DNA of 64,000 nucleotides from Nigrospora sphaerica (Eukaryota; Ascomycota; Sordariomycetes; Amphisphaeriales; Apiosporaceae), in assembly GCA_018287875.1 (NCBI GenBank), contig JAGVVL010000002.1:2914001-2978000 (forward strand), written 5' to 3'. Shown in pieces: positions 11,092 through 20,664 of the stretch (the first letter of the stretch is position 1; each line of letters begins with the position of its first letter). Under the pieces are notes generated by a model. That model did no database searches and was not told where the DNA came from. It saw nothing but the letters and a program-made list of their open reading frames with translations. A program made the translations under genes and the position numbers.

Positions 11092-12823
11092 TTACGGCCG
11101 GCTCTTCTCGCTTAGCGTCTGCTGTCGCGTCTCCTCCATTTCCTTCTTCATGATGTCGTTAAACTCATCGGCGTTGTCGAGGTAGAGGTGGTGGCCGGCC
11201 TTCTTAACGACGATGACGCGGCAGTCGCCCTTGTCGCGCGCGCGCTCCTCGGCCGTCGCCGCGGCCAGCAGCTTGGCCTTGGTCTGCTTGAGCTTCTCCT
11301 CGGCGGCGAGGCCGCCGGCCACGTCCATCCAGTCGTTCTCGCCGTACATGAAAACGATGGGGAAGCCCGTCTCCCGGACCTCGGGCGTCGTCGCCGTCGC
11401 CGGCGTCACCACCTGGCGGCCGACGTGCTGGATGCGGTTGATGAGGGGCCGGCGCGCGTGCGCGCCCGGCGCCAGCAAGTAGGCCAGCGCGTACTCGCCG
11501 CTGCCGCGCTGCCGGAACAGCGAGTAGGCGTACTCGTGCAGCCGCTGCGCCTCGTCCGTCTCGAGGTGGCTGAACCGCCGCGACGTCCACCCCGACACGA
11601 AGCGGGGGCCCAGCGGCCCCGCGAGCCGCACGATGCTGAAGGGCGAGATGTTGGCGTCCCACAGCCACACGAGCCAGCCGGGCAGCGGCCGCTTCTTGGG
11701 CTCGCCGTCGCCGCCGCCCTCCAGCTTGGCCTTGGCGTTCATCAAGTTGTTCCGGTCGTTGGCCGTGATGGCCGCCGCCTGGTCCTGTGTGAACTCGGTC
11801 TGCAGGCTCGAGTCTTCGGGTTCCGGCATCTCGGCGTTCACGGCGTACGGGTCCTCGGGAACGCCGACGGGCGAGGCCAGGATGAGTTTGTTCAGGTGGC
11901 CGGGGTATTTCAGAGCATACGAGACGGCGAGATAGCCGCCCATCGAGTGTCCGAGCAGAGTGAACTTTTCGAGTTTCCGAATTTTCCGCCACTCCTCGAG
12001 GGCGTCGACGAACCAGTTCTCGGCCTCGGTGATCTTGCCGGCGGGGTCCTTGGCGTGGATCTTGAACGGGGGGCGCGTCGAGTTGCCCATACCGAGCATG
12101 TCCAGGGCGTATAGCTTCCAGCCCGGGTTGCGCGTAAGGGGCTCAAAGTTCTTGCAGTAGAAGCCGAGGCCGGCGCCGTAGCCGTGCAGCATGACCAGGG
12201 TTTCGTCCACCGGCTCGCCGACGCGCTCCACCGAGAACTCATTGAGGCCCCGGTTCTTGCCCGACAGCTTGACCATCTGTGATCTCCATACTCTCGGACC
12301 AAAGGGGTCATGCTTGGCCAGGGTCTCGGTCGCCCCGGGGTTGTCGGCCGAGGGGATGGATTGTAGAGGAGCGACGCTCTGGGCGACGGCTTCCTTGAGG
12401 TAGGGTATACTGGCGATCAGGTTGCGCTCGGCGACAGGCGGTGAAACGCTCGACCACTGTTCAGTCCCAGGTTAGCACGCATACTCGTGGGGGGGTTCCT
12501 GCGACGATCCGGGGGGCGAAGCAGCCTAGAGAACGACATACCCATTGGTAGACAGCGTCCTTGTACCCCAAGGGGAAGTAGGGACCCATGGCCCGCGGTC
12601 CCTTGCCCTGGGCTTGGGCCTGTTCTGAAGCTTCCTCCTTGGCTCTTTGCGAAGCGAGCAGCGGTTGGCCTCCTTGCCGGGGGGCGGCCGCTTCAGTCGA
12701 CATGTTAGCCAGATGGGATGGAGAAGGGACGGTAGCGGGAGCGGGATCGGCTTGGAATCTCTGGGCGGCAGAGAGGATGGTCCTCGGTTGCAGTGCGGCG
12801 GAGGTGGTAGGACTCTTGAGCAT
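11092..12823 (-). CDS. Alpha/beta hydrolase of the CGI-58 (ABHD5)/Cld1 type
   Basis: Two exons: 12542-12823 and 11092-12456, 548 residues. The phase-0 join reads YKDAVYQW-WSSVSPPVAERNL. The catalytic core has the oxyanion region LVMLHGYGAGLGFY, nucleophile elbow GHSMGG with Ser near 265, and a C-terminal H-x4-D motif (HHLYLDN, His near 516) typical of CGI-58-family acyltransferases and lipases. Yeast relatives are Cld1 (mitochondrial cardiolipin deacylase), Ict1 and Ecm18. The first 40 residues are poor in acidic residues, with Arg and hydroxylated residues, so mitochondrial targeting is plausible, and Cld1 is the attractive match; a later ATG (MSTEAAAP, about codon 41) would remove it. The intron is 85 bases. 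An insertion with ANDRNNLMNAKAKLEGGGDG lies in the cap region. Substrate is inferred only. Confidence 0.88.
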
Positions 12824-15240
12824 ACCGGAAGAGGAGGACGGGTCGTGGGCGGTCGGGGGGAAGTCGCCTTCTTAAGCAAGCCGCATCCAAGCAGCCAGAT
12901 GACTTTCTATGGAGTGAAAGGATAAGGCAGGGGCGGTTGCCGTCCCAAATCGGGGAGGGTTGCGCACAACGGTGTGGCGCGGCAACCGGGCTGCAATACT
13001 GGCCGGGTTGCGACACAGCTCGGCTCAGCTTCGTTAGGTAAGACTAGGGGTGGCGGTAACCTAGGCCGGACACGCGCGCAAATGGGTCTTGCGCGCGTGT
13101 GTGAACGGGTTTAGGAGTGTGCGTGCGATAGCGTGGCTGCGTGTCAGGGGGCGCCCAAGGAGTGAGATGTGAGTGTGCATGTGAGGGTATGTCTGCCTGT
13201 CTGGCTATGCGAGTGCGGTACGGGGATGGGTTGGAGGTCGGCGGATCGGGTTAAGCGGGATGGCGGGGCCGAGTCTATGACAATTCGACGACTGCGCCCT
13301 AGAAAGAGCGTACAGACTCTAGGTCGCATGTATGTCAGCCTGGGACCTCGCGTAGCGTGGAGTCTATGCACTCGGACGGAGTTAAGGACTTCTACCGCCC
13401 TGTAAAGTCCAGACTCGGCGAAATGGATCCTTCCGCCCCGACCCGAACAACGCCATGGGCCAGTGGCGTCCCGGCCGGATGGCTTTCTACGCGTCCTAGC
13501 CCTCTTATCAGGCTGGTAATTTGGTGTGGTTTTTCATGGGTAATTTGGCGTAGATCATTTCGCCCTACCTGCCAAAATAAAGACCCTTTCCCCAGTTACC
13601 ATGGCGGTGAGGGTCCCTAGATTGGCACCATCCCTCCGTCTCCGTTATCCCATGTACGAAGTGCCGTATGCGCGACATGGACGCACCCTAGCCGGGGCCC
13701 CGTGATTTTCTGCTTTCATCCTGTCAATTGAGCTTGTACTTAAATACGGAGCGTCCTGACGTGCCGACCATACTTTTATAGGGTAGCTTAACTACCTATA
13801 ACAAGCAGTCGCATACCTGTGTGGGGAGGGTGTCAATTGTCTTTACTGGGCAACATGGGACGTGGCAATACCTTTCCACAGTCTTCTTATAGTTCATAGC
13901 GTCGCTGGCTACTGCGAGTTTTACACTCAAGTTTGGTTGGCCTTCACAGAAGCCCATCGTCTAGGACGCTGGACCAACGCCCTCCATCTGTTTTTATGTT
14001 ACTTCAACTTGGTGTTAGCCGTATCCGTACGGCGCGTAAGATACCCGCCAAGCCACAACATCCAGAAGTGGGCGACGGCCAGCATCAAGTGTCCACCTAA
14101 TGAGTATTGTTGCATGTCTTTTATACATTCTGTTGCGGTTGGGAATTCTCGGAGACCACGGTGAGGAAATGTTCAAAAGTATTTGGCTAGTCAGCCAACC
14201 AGGGATCCTGGTGTATAGTTGAAGTACGGAATCCTAGTAAATAGAATAATGGCTCCTGACTTGTTCGCGACTGGAACACACTACGACTGTTTCCTCCTGC
14301 AACGGCGCCTGGCTTTCCGGTGGACTGACGATAGTATGTGGCGAGCAGTCAGTGTCTCTGTGAGGCCGTCAGATGCCAATTGTTGGCCTCGTTGGCCGTC
14401 CAGTGTGTAGGATAAGGTGCAGTTGGTTAAATGCACTGGTGCTGAGAGCCCCGTCCGGAGACGCCCCACCATTTTCCCCTCAGCGTGGGGAGGGCGTTTT
14501 GCGTGCCACATCACGAGCTGACTGTCGCATTTCAATCCCGATACCAGCCCAGCCGACTGTTGCAACACCAAGCAGTTCCGGCCTGTATCTGCACACACGA
14601 GCTACAGGTGATACACAGTAGTCAGCGCCAAGCAAGCAGTCTGGCCACAAAAGGTTTTCATCCATTCAGTTCGATAGGCACCGGGGGTTGATGGGCAGGG
14701 GCTGATGACGGATGGAGCCGCATGACGTCACGATGAGCAACAACGGCCGGGGTGAAGCTTTTGCACGTACCTAATGAGCGGGAAGGGAAACCTGCCTGCT
14801 GGGCCCAGTCGTCGGTTGAGCGGTGCAGCCAAAATGGAGCTGTGTCTCGATTCCGTGAGCAGGTGCAGGTACTACATGCATACACGTACCTGCTGGTATG
14901 TACTTACGTAGCCATATCTACTTACGTGTGCCGTGATAGATAGCTCTGAGTGATTGCATTGAGAAGCTGCCTCCATTCAGTTAGCTGCATTTTCCCTCTT
15001 CTTCCCAGGCTCAGCCGTCAAAAAGCACCACCACTGATCAATTCCTGCCCATCCATCTGTTTCTCTCCCCATCTTGTGAAATTCCCATCGACCGACCATC
15101 AACCTTGCTCTACCCCTCTATTTCCCCCTTCTCCCCACGTGTGTGCACGTGTGTATAGGCGATCTTGCTGCAGATCACGCATCTCGTCACCGCATTCCTA
15201 CAATCCCGCAATCGCCACGGTCCCACCAGATCCCGCCAAC
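12824..15240. other. Gene-free region, 2.4 kb
   Basis: No coding region is supported on either strand; open frames here lack recognisable motifs and GC-biased third positions. It contains GT-rich sequence around 13080-13220 and CT-rich sequence at 15000-15140 that is likely the OM14 leader and promoter. Confidence 0.55.
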
Positions 15241-16003
15241 AGTACGTGTCTGCGCGTCTGCGTCTCTTCCCACCAACTTTGACGGCACCGCGCAGCTGCT
15301 GACCCGAACCCCTCCCCTCCATAGTGTCTTCGTACGCCGATGTAGCCGCTTCCGGCCCCAGGCAGACGCCTCAAGAGGTATGTTGCGGCGAGCCCGTGGC
15401 CGGGCCGCGTCCCCGCAGATGGAAATGGCCCGCTAACCGTGGCGCCGCCTCCAGGCCGCCGCTCCCCAACCGCCCGAGATCGAGCCCTCGCAGTCGGTCA
15501 GCACCGGCTCGCTCATCGACGTCGATACCCCCTCGGTCCGCACCGTGCCCTCGGACTGGGACGAGCAGGAGGTCAAGACGGAAACCCAGGCCGCCCGCCT
15601 CGAGCGCGAGGAGGAGCAGCGCCGCGCCGAGGCGGACCTCGCTAAGAAGAGATCCAAGGCCCGCCGCGCCGACAGCTTCCTCACCAAGTGGTTTGGCAAC
15701 ATGGACGACGGTGCCAGCACCGCCCTGGTCATCAGCAACCTTGTGGGCGTCATTGGCCTGAGCGGCTTCCTCGGCTACAAGGCCTGGGACCTGCACGAGC
15801 GAGGCCGTCTGGGCTGGAAGAACCTGGGCCTCGGCCTGGGCGTTCTGGGTGTCGTTGGCATTGCTGAGGGTGTTTTGGGAAGGTAAGTTGCTCTGAGCCC
15901 TCCACGTCTTGCCAGGCCCGCCGTGTGCGTAGAACGGCGTCCGGACCACCCATGCTGACCTGACCTCAGATATCTCTACAAGGGCAAGAAGAAGAGTCAG
16001 TAG
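15241..16003 (+). CDS. OM14: Om14-like mitochondrial outer-membrane protein
   Basis: Four coding exons: 15241 (one base), 15325-15377, 15455-15882 and 15970-16003; 171 residues. The start codon itself is interrupted: the A lies at 15241, followed by a canonical intron (gtacgt...ccatag, 83 bases), then TG at 15325. Without this splice the frame beginning SSYADVAASGP has no ATG. The protein starts MSSYADVAASGP and has a charged central region (EREEEQRRAEADLAKK). It ends in the Om14 C-terminal domain: TALVISNLVGVIGLSGFLGY, a second segment NLGLGLGVLGVVGIAEGVLG, and the basic tail YLYKGKKKSQ. Om14 is an abundant outer-membrane protein and, in yeast, a receptor linking ribosomes to mitochondria. 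A polyadenylation-like aataaa lies at 16062, about 60 bases after the stop. Confidence 0.87.
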
Positions 16004-16843
16004 GGAACTCGTCTTGTTCGGCCGGTCTTATACGTTAATGGGCACGCCCTTTTTTGATACCAATAAATTTCCCTATGTTTGAACCGAAACCGCTTTTGCT
16101 TCCGTCAACATTCGCTTCCCCTCACGTATACGATTGGTCGGCCAATTTCAACCGTTTGTGGCTCGCACCGAGCTGCCTCTCTTCCCGAACGGATTGGTTC
16201 GAGTACAACCTGATTTACCCTGCTCTGATCTGACTACGCGGTTGCTACATCTACCTGACGTTCCTCGGGTTGCTTTGTTTCGCACGTTTTCGAAGCATCC
16301 AATGCCAGGTACATATCTGTTTGAGCGATTTGGACGAAACCGGGGCCCAGCCGGGGCAAGAGGGGCCATGACGCAGAGAAGCATATGAAATTACGGCCCG
16401 GGCAACGTCGCACTGCCCGGCTGGGCCTCTACCCAATCTCTGCTTTCCACACCTCCAATATAACGAAGAGCTGCATGCCGTCGCCGCCAGACGAGAATTT
16501 GTTTCCGGTCGTGGGCATCGAAGCACTTTCCAAAGGTCGAGCGGAACAGGGCAGCCGGAGCCAAGGGCGCTAAAATCAGCTGTCCGCTGCTCAGGATCTC
16601 TCGGTCAGCCAACCCGATATTTATCCAACCGACGCCGCAGCCCATCCTGGCATACACCGAGCACGTGAGAAGCACACACTCTAGTCCAGCGAGGGTCGCA
16701 AGCTGAGCCGGCGATTGGCTGTCTAATCTTATCTTAGGTTATCCTGTAGTTCAAATTTTACGGGAACGGAGCAAGTAGGTAAAGTTGTCAAGTGTTTTTT
16801 CTTCTTCTTCTCAACACACCCATCCCACTGCGCGCGCCGTCAC
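16004..16843. other. Intergenic, OM14 to chloroperoxidase
   Basis: Convergent intergenic region. No coding region is supported. A pyrimidine tract (tttttcttcttcttctc) lies near 16796-16812, just beyond the peroxidase 3' end. Confidence 0.55.
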
Positions 16844-17798
16844 CTACGCTTTCACGGCAGCGAGCTTGTTGACCATGCCCAGAAGGTTCTGTGCCGTAAT
16901 CGGTTGAGACGGACGCTTGAAGCCCTCGGCATAGGCCAGACGCTCCTCCTCTTCAAGGCCACGAGGGTCCGCGTCAGCATCAGGTCGGACAACAGTATCG
17001 GAGAGAGAAAGGGGAAGGGGAGGGGTCAAGCCTACCGAACAAGACGCGGACGTGCTTGGTCACGGCGTTGCCTTCGACGGAGTTCCCGAAGACGGACAGG
17101 TAGAGGGCCGACTCGATGAAGCTGTTCTTGACGTCGGCCTCGGACATGTTGAAGACGGGGTTGGTGGCGGCGGCTCGGCTGAGGGCGTTGGCGTGGGCGG
17201 CGGCGGCGGCGGCGATGGAGATGGTGGTGGCACCCTTGGCCGAGGCGGCGGTCAGGTGGGCGACGGTGTCGGCCCAGAGGGCCGGGTTGAAGGAGTGGGC
17301 GTCGCCGGTGACGGCGTCGGCCCGACTGAGGCTGCCGTCGTGCTCGATGAGGCCGTGTCGGTTCACGTCGTCGAGGTTGAAGGTGTCGGAGCGGCCCGTC
17401 GTCGACCCCTTAAGCGCCACGGCGCCCACCAGCGCTGTCGCCACCGGGTCCAGGTTCACCGAGTCCGTCAGCGCGCGCTGCAGGTCCGCCATGGACACGT
17501 TGAGGCCGTCGTGCGGCAGGAACCCGTGGTTTGCCAGCGTGTTGACCATGGGGCACGGGCTTCGGCCTGTTTCGGGGGGAAGACGTGGTTAACTTGCGTC
17601 TTTCTTCGGCTTCATGCTCGTTCGTCTTCTTCTTTCACCATGCTCGGTGGGGCGGATGAGGAATCGCGATACTGCTCGATGGTCTGGAAGGGAAGGGCTG
17701 GACTCACGATCCGTCGCCAAGGGCGCGATCCACTGGTAGTCGACCGCTGACGCGAGAGCTGTCGCCGCAGCGGCAAGGAGCACAGCAGATGACTTCAT
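16844..17798 (-). CDS. Secreted chloroperoxidase-type heme-thiolate peroxidase
   Basis: Three exons: 17708-17798, 17036-17566 and 16844-16950; 242 residues. Residues 1-18 form a signal peptide (MKSSAVLLAAAATALASA). The first join creates DRRSPCPMVNTLANHG: Cys35 in the Pro-Cys-Pro motif is the axial heme ligand. Glu105-His106-Asp107 (LIEHDGSLSR) supplies the cation site and the region of the acid-base residue; the EHD form matches chloroperoxidase rather than the EGD of classic unspecific peroxygenases. The second join gives VRVLF-EEERLAYAEGF, the family's C-terminal helix. These secreted enzymes use H2O2 to halogenate or oxygenate organic substrates, which cannot be predicted here. There are possible N-glycosylation sites (NVS, NMS). 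The next gene, also minus strand, encodes another heme protein. Confidence 0.92.
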
Positions 17799-18711
17799 AT
17801 TGACTGGTGTCTTGGACGTATGGAGGGAATGACCTTTTCCTCTTCTCCCAATGGACCAGGCGGCCCCCGGCGGGCTTTATACGGGCAAAGCCGAGGTCGC
17901 CTCGCGATCCCTTCCCTTGCTCGCCGGCTCAGGGGGAAAAGGCTTATCAGGTGGAGAGCATCATGGCGGGTAGCATTGACATAGATCGGGGCTACTATAC
18001 GGCCTTCGGGGCGCCAAGAGAGCTACCCTTCTGCTACGCCTCGCGTAACCGTCACGACAGAGCCCGCGGCAGCCGCTGTGCCCCCCGAGGGCGGACGAGT
18101 TCCGTAGGCCGCGCTGCCGCTTTCAGACCGTAATCTCCGGGCGGGGCGGGAGGAAAGCAGTAGTTCGCCTTACCGGTCATGCATTCAGCTGCCCCACACA
18201 GGGAACGGGGTGGAACAGAGCCCTCTAGTCATGGCACATAATGCAGTCACCGTCCACTGCCTCGGCACCCTTCGCCCCAAACCCGCTCCTGTTTCGCCCC
18301 CCTGGGGAACACAAGTCAGCAACCTCGAATACGACTCCGTATATTGCCTATTCTGGGAAATGCGGCAGTTGCCGCCCGACGCATCGGCTCCGCACCATGC
18401 GAGTATCGTCCGTCTCCAAAAGTGGCTATGCGCAAAAACTACAGCGAAAAAAAAACCGCACGGGGGTGGATCTGAAGAGAAGGTACCAGAGTCGGCGTAC
18501 ATCAGATACGTGGAGGTATGGGTAGATGCTAGGGGCACGTCCCGGCGTCGTCCTCGATGGTTTTCGGTGTTCTGGGCATAAGCCGACCGGGAAGACGAAC
18601 CCCGATTTTTTCTCCCATCGTACCATCACGAGGAGTAACCCGGTAGACTTGGCGCTTTTCACCGCCCTCTCCCTCCTTTCTCCCTTCTCCCGTCGCCCTC
18701 CCCTCCCCTCC
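17799..18711. other. Intergenic, chloroperoxidase upstream region
   Basis: No coding region is supported. It carries the peroxidase promoter near 17799-17900 and, toward 18640-18711, a CT-rich tract that is probably the 3' untranslated part of the catalase-like gene. Confidence 0.55.
17875..17881 (-). promoter_or_regulatory. TATA-like box upstream of the chloroperoxidase gene
   Basis: TATAAAG on the minus strand, 77 bases upstream of the start codon. Position and sequence fit a core promoter element; this is inference. Confidence 0.45.
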
Positions 18712-19750
18712 CTAGGCGGCGCGGCGCTCGCGCCCGCTGATCAGGTAGACGGCGGCGCGGGCGTGGAGCAGCGGGTCGTCGGAGGGCTCGACGCCGTCGA
18801 CGCGGGGCACGGGGTCGAAAATGAGGTGCTTCTGGCGGGCGGCCTGGTCGGCGGCGAGGCGGACGAGGCGGACGGTGCCGAGGGCGACGACGGGCCGGTC
18901 GGCCGGCCAGCGCGCCGTGCTGTCGTCGGTGGCGTCGCCGGCGCCGGCGACCTGGGCCTCGAGCCGGAAGACGATGGAGTCGCCGCCGGCGAGAAGGGCC
19001 GCCACGCCGTCGTACAGGTACCCGGGGGGGCGCGCCCGCGCCGTCGCGTCGTCGAGGTACGCCGTGCCGGCCGCGGGCGCCAGGCGGTAGCGCACAAAGG
19101 TGGCGGCGCCGTCGGCGGCGACGAGGCGGAACGCGTGGACGCCGAAGTAGGCCTCGCGGTCGAAGCCGGCGGGGAAGGGCTTGGGCGCGGCGGCGAAGGC
19201 ACGAGCAGCCGGGTGGTCGGCCAGGTAGGCGTCGAGGCCGCCGTCGCGCAGGGCGCGGAAGAAGGCGAGGGCGTCGGCGCCGGTCCGGCCCGGGAAGCCG
19301 TCGACCGAGTGGGCGACGATGTCGGTGTGGACGCGGCGCGACGCCGCGGCCGGCAGCTCGAAGCGCAGCGCGAGCCCGCGCGGGTTCCCCCGCGCGTCCG
19401 TGTCGGCTAGGCCCGGCAGCCCCGTCGAGCTCGAGAAGCGCGCCAGCACGGGCGTCGACGCCGCTTGAAAGTGCGCCGCCCGCGACAGCCCCCGCGCCGC
19501 CTCGGTCGGCGTGAAGCTGCCCTCGAGGAGGATGCCCTTGCCGTGCGCTGCCCGAGGGGGGAAAGGGGAGGATCCCCCCGCTGGTCAGCTAGCTCGTCCT
19601 GCCTCCCGGACCACGACCCCCGCCTCGGCCGGCCAAACGGGGGCTCGTCTCACCTGGGCGAATCCCCGGCTGGGGCCCGAAGATGTCGTGCAGCGTCGTC
19701 ACCGTCTCCTCGCTGGTCTTTACGACCTCGGGGTCATCGGGAAGAGGCAT
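18712..19750 (-). CDS. Small catalase-like heme protein (catalase-related peroxidase)
   Basis: Two exons: 19654-19750 and 18712-19547, 310 residues. The phase-1 join gives GIRP-AHGKGILLEGSFTP, where His34 matches the distal catalytic histidine of catalases (normally in a VHAKG context). The core includes LARFSSSTGLPGLADTDARG followed by NPRGLALRFELP, the region surrounding the heme in catalases. Near the C-terminus, ARAAVYLIS places Arg296 and Tyr300 in the R-x3-Y spacing of the proximal heme ligand. The family is about 200 residues shorter than true catalases and lacks their N-terminal arm and flavodoxin-like domain; characterised bacterial members show peroxidase more than catalase activity. 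No signal peptide is visible, so it is probably intracellular. GC content is very high, with Ala-rich segments. Confidence 0.85.
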
Positions 19751-20664
19751 GCTTGCTGTGAGCCCGATAAAGAGATTCCTTGTTTGCGTTTGACCCTGTG
19801 CTTCGTCTCCCTCGGGACGCAACTGGAAACCCTCGGGGAATAGACATGACGGGACTTTCTCCTCCCCCTCGATCGAGACCCCGATAGGCCTATATATCTA
19901 CCGCCAAGTCCTCAACCTCACCCATTGGTCCTCATTAACCCGCGTACTCGTTTAAGGTATTCCTCCGCCGGCGGGCGGCCGGTCAGATGATACTTGCTCA
20001 CCGACCAGCCAATTGCGAATACCGGAAACCAGCCGCAACCCCGCTTGGGTGAGGAAGGATGACGCTGTACGTGGCCGGCCTCTGCTGTGCCGCTCACGGT
20101 ATCCCATGCCCCGATCACGAAATATTTCAAGCGGGGAAGCGCGGACTCCAGATAACCCCTCCGCTTGGTCGAGGTCGCTCTGTGGTTGGACCGCCGTGGT
20201 AGCGAGTCGGCTCACTCAGCGAACTGCAGGCGACCCCTGCCCGAGCCACGTCCATTGGCTCTGTACTCACTCCCTGTTCATGACATAGAAGTATCCGGGA
20301 TACAGTTCGCTCACCCTCGTAGCTAAGCGAGCAGTCAAGCCACGCCCTCTCGACACCGGCTCCTCGTCCATCCGGGGGAAGCCTGACTGCTATGTTTACG
20401 CGGGGCCCAAGACAGACAGACGGTAACGGCGACTGTTGCAACAGATTCGAGCCGTCGCCGCTGAAGGAGCACATCGGAGAGGGAAATCGGAAAGGGAATC
20501 CAGGGCCATAGTAAGCGTATTCCGAGTCGCCTTGGATCATGTACTAGTCTCTCCGCCTACAGGCCTTGTGTGCCAGTAACCCTGCCAAGTCCGATCTTCT
20601 GCTCGTCTCGGCGGGTACAAATGATCTTGCTGTCCCGGCCTCCCTTTTCCGACCGGCATGGCCC
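19751..20664. other. Intergenic, catalase-like upstream region
   Basis: No coding region is supported. A TATA-like tatatag on the minus strand (about 19886-19893) lies about 140 bases upstream of the catalase-like start. Confidence 0.5.

Noticed and set aside
18526..19410. A 294-residue plus-strand frame opposite the catalase-like gene
   Set aside because: Gly/Val/Arg-rich shadow of a very GC-rich gene; no domain.
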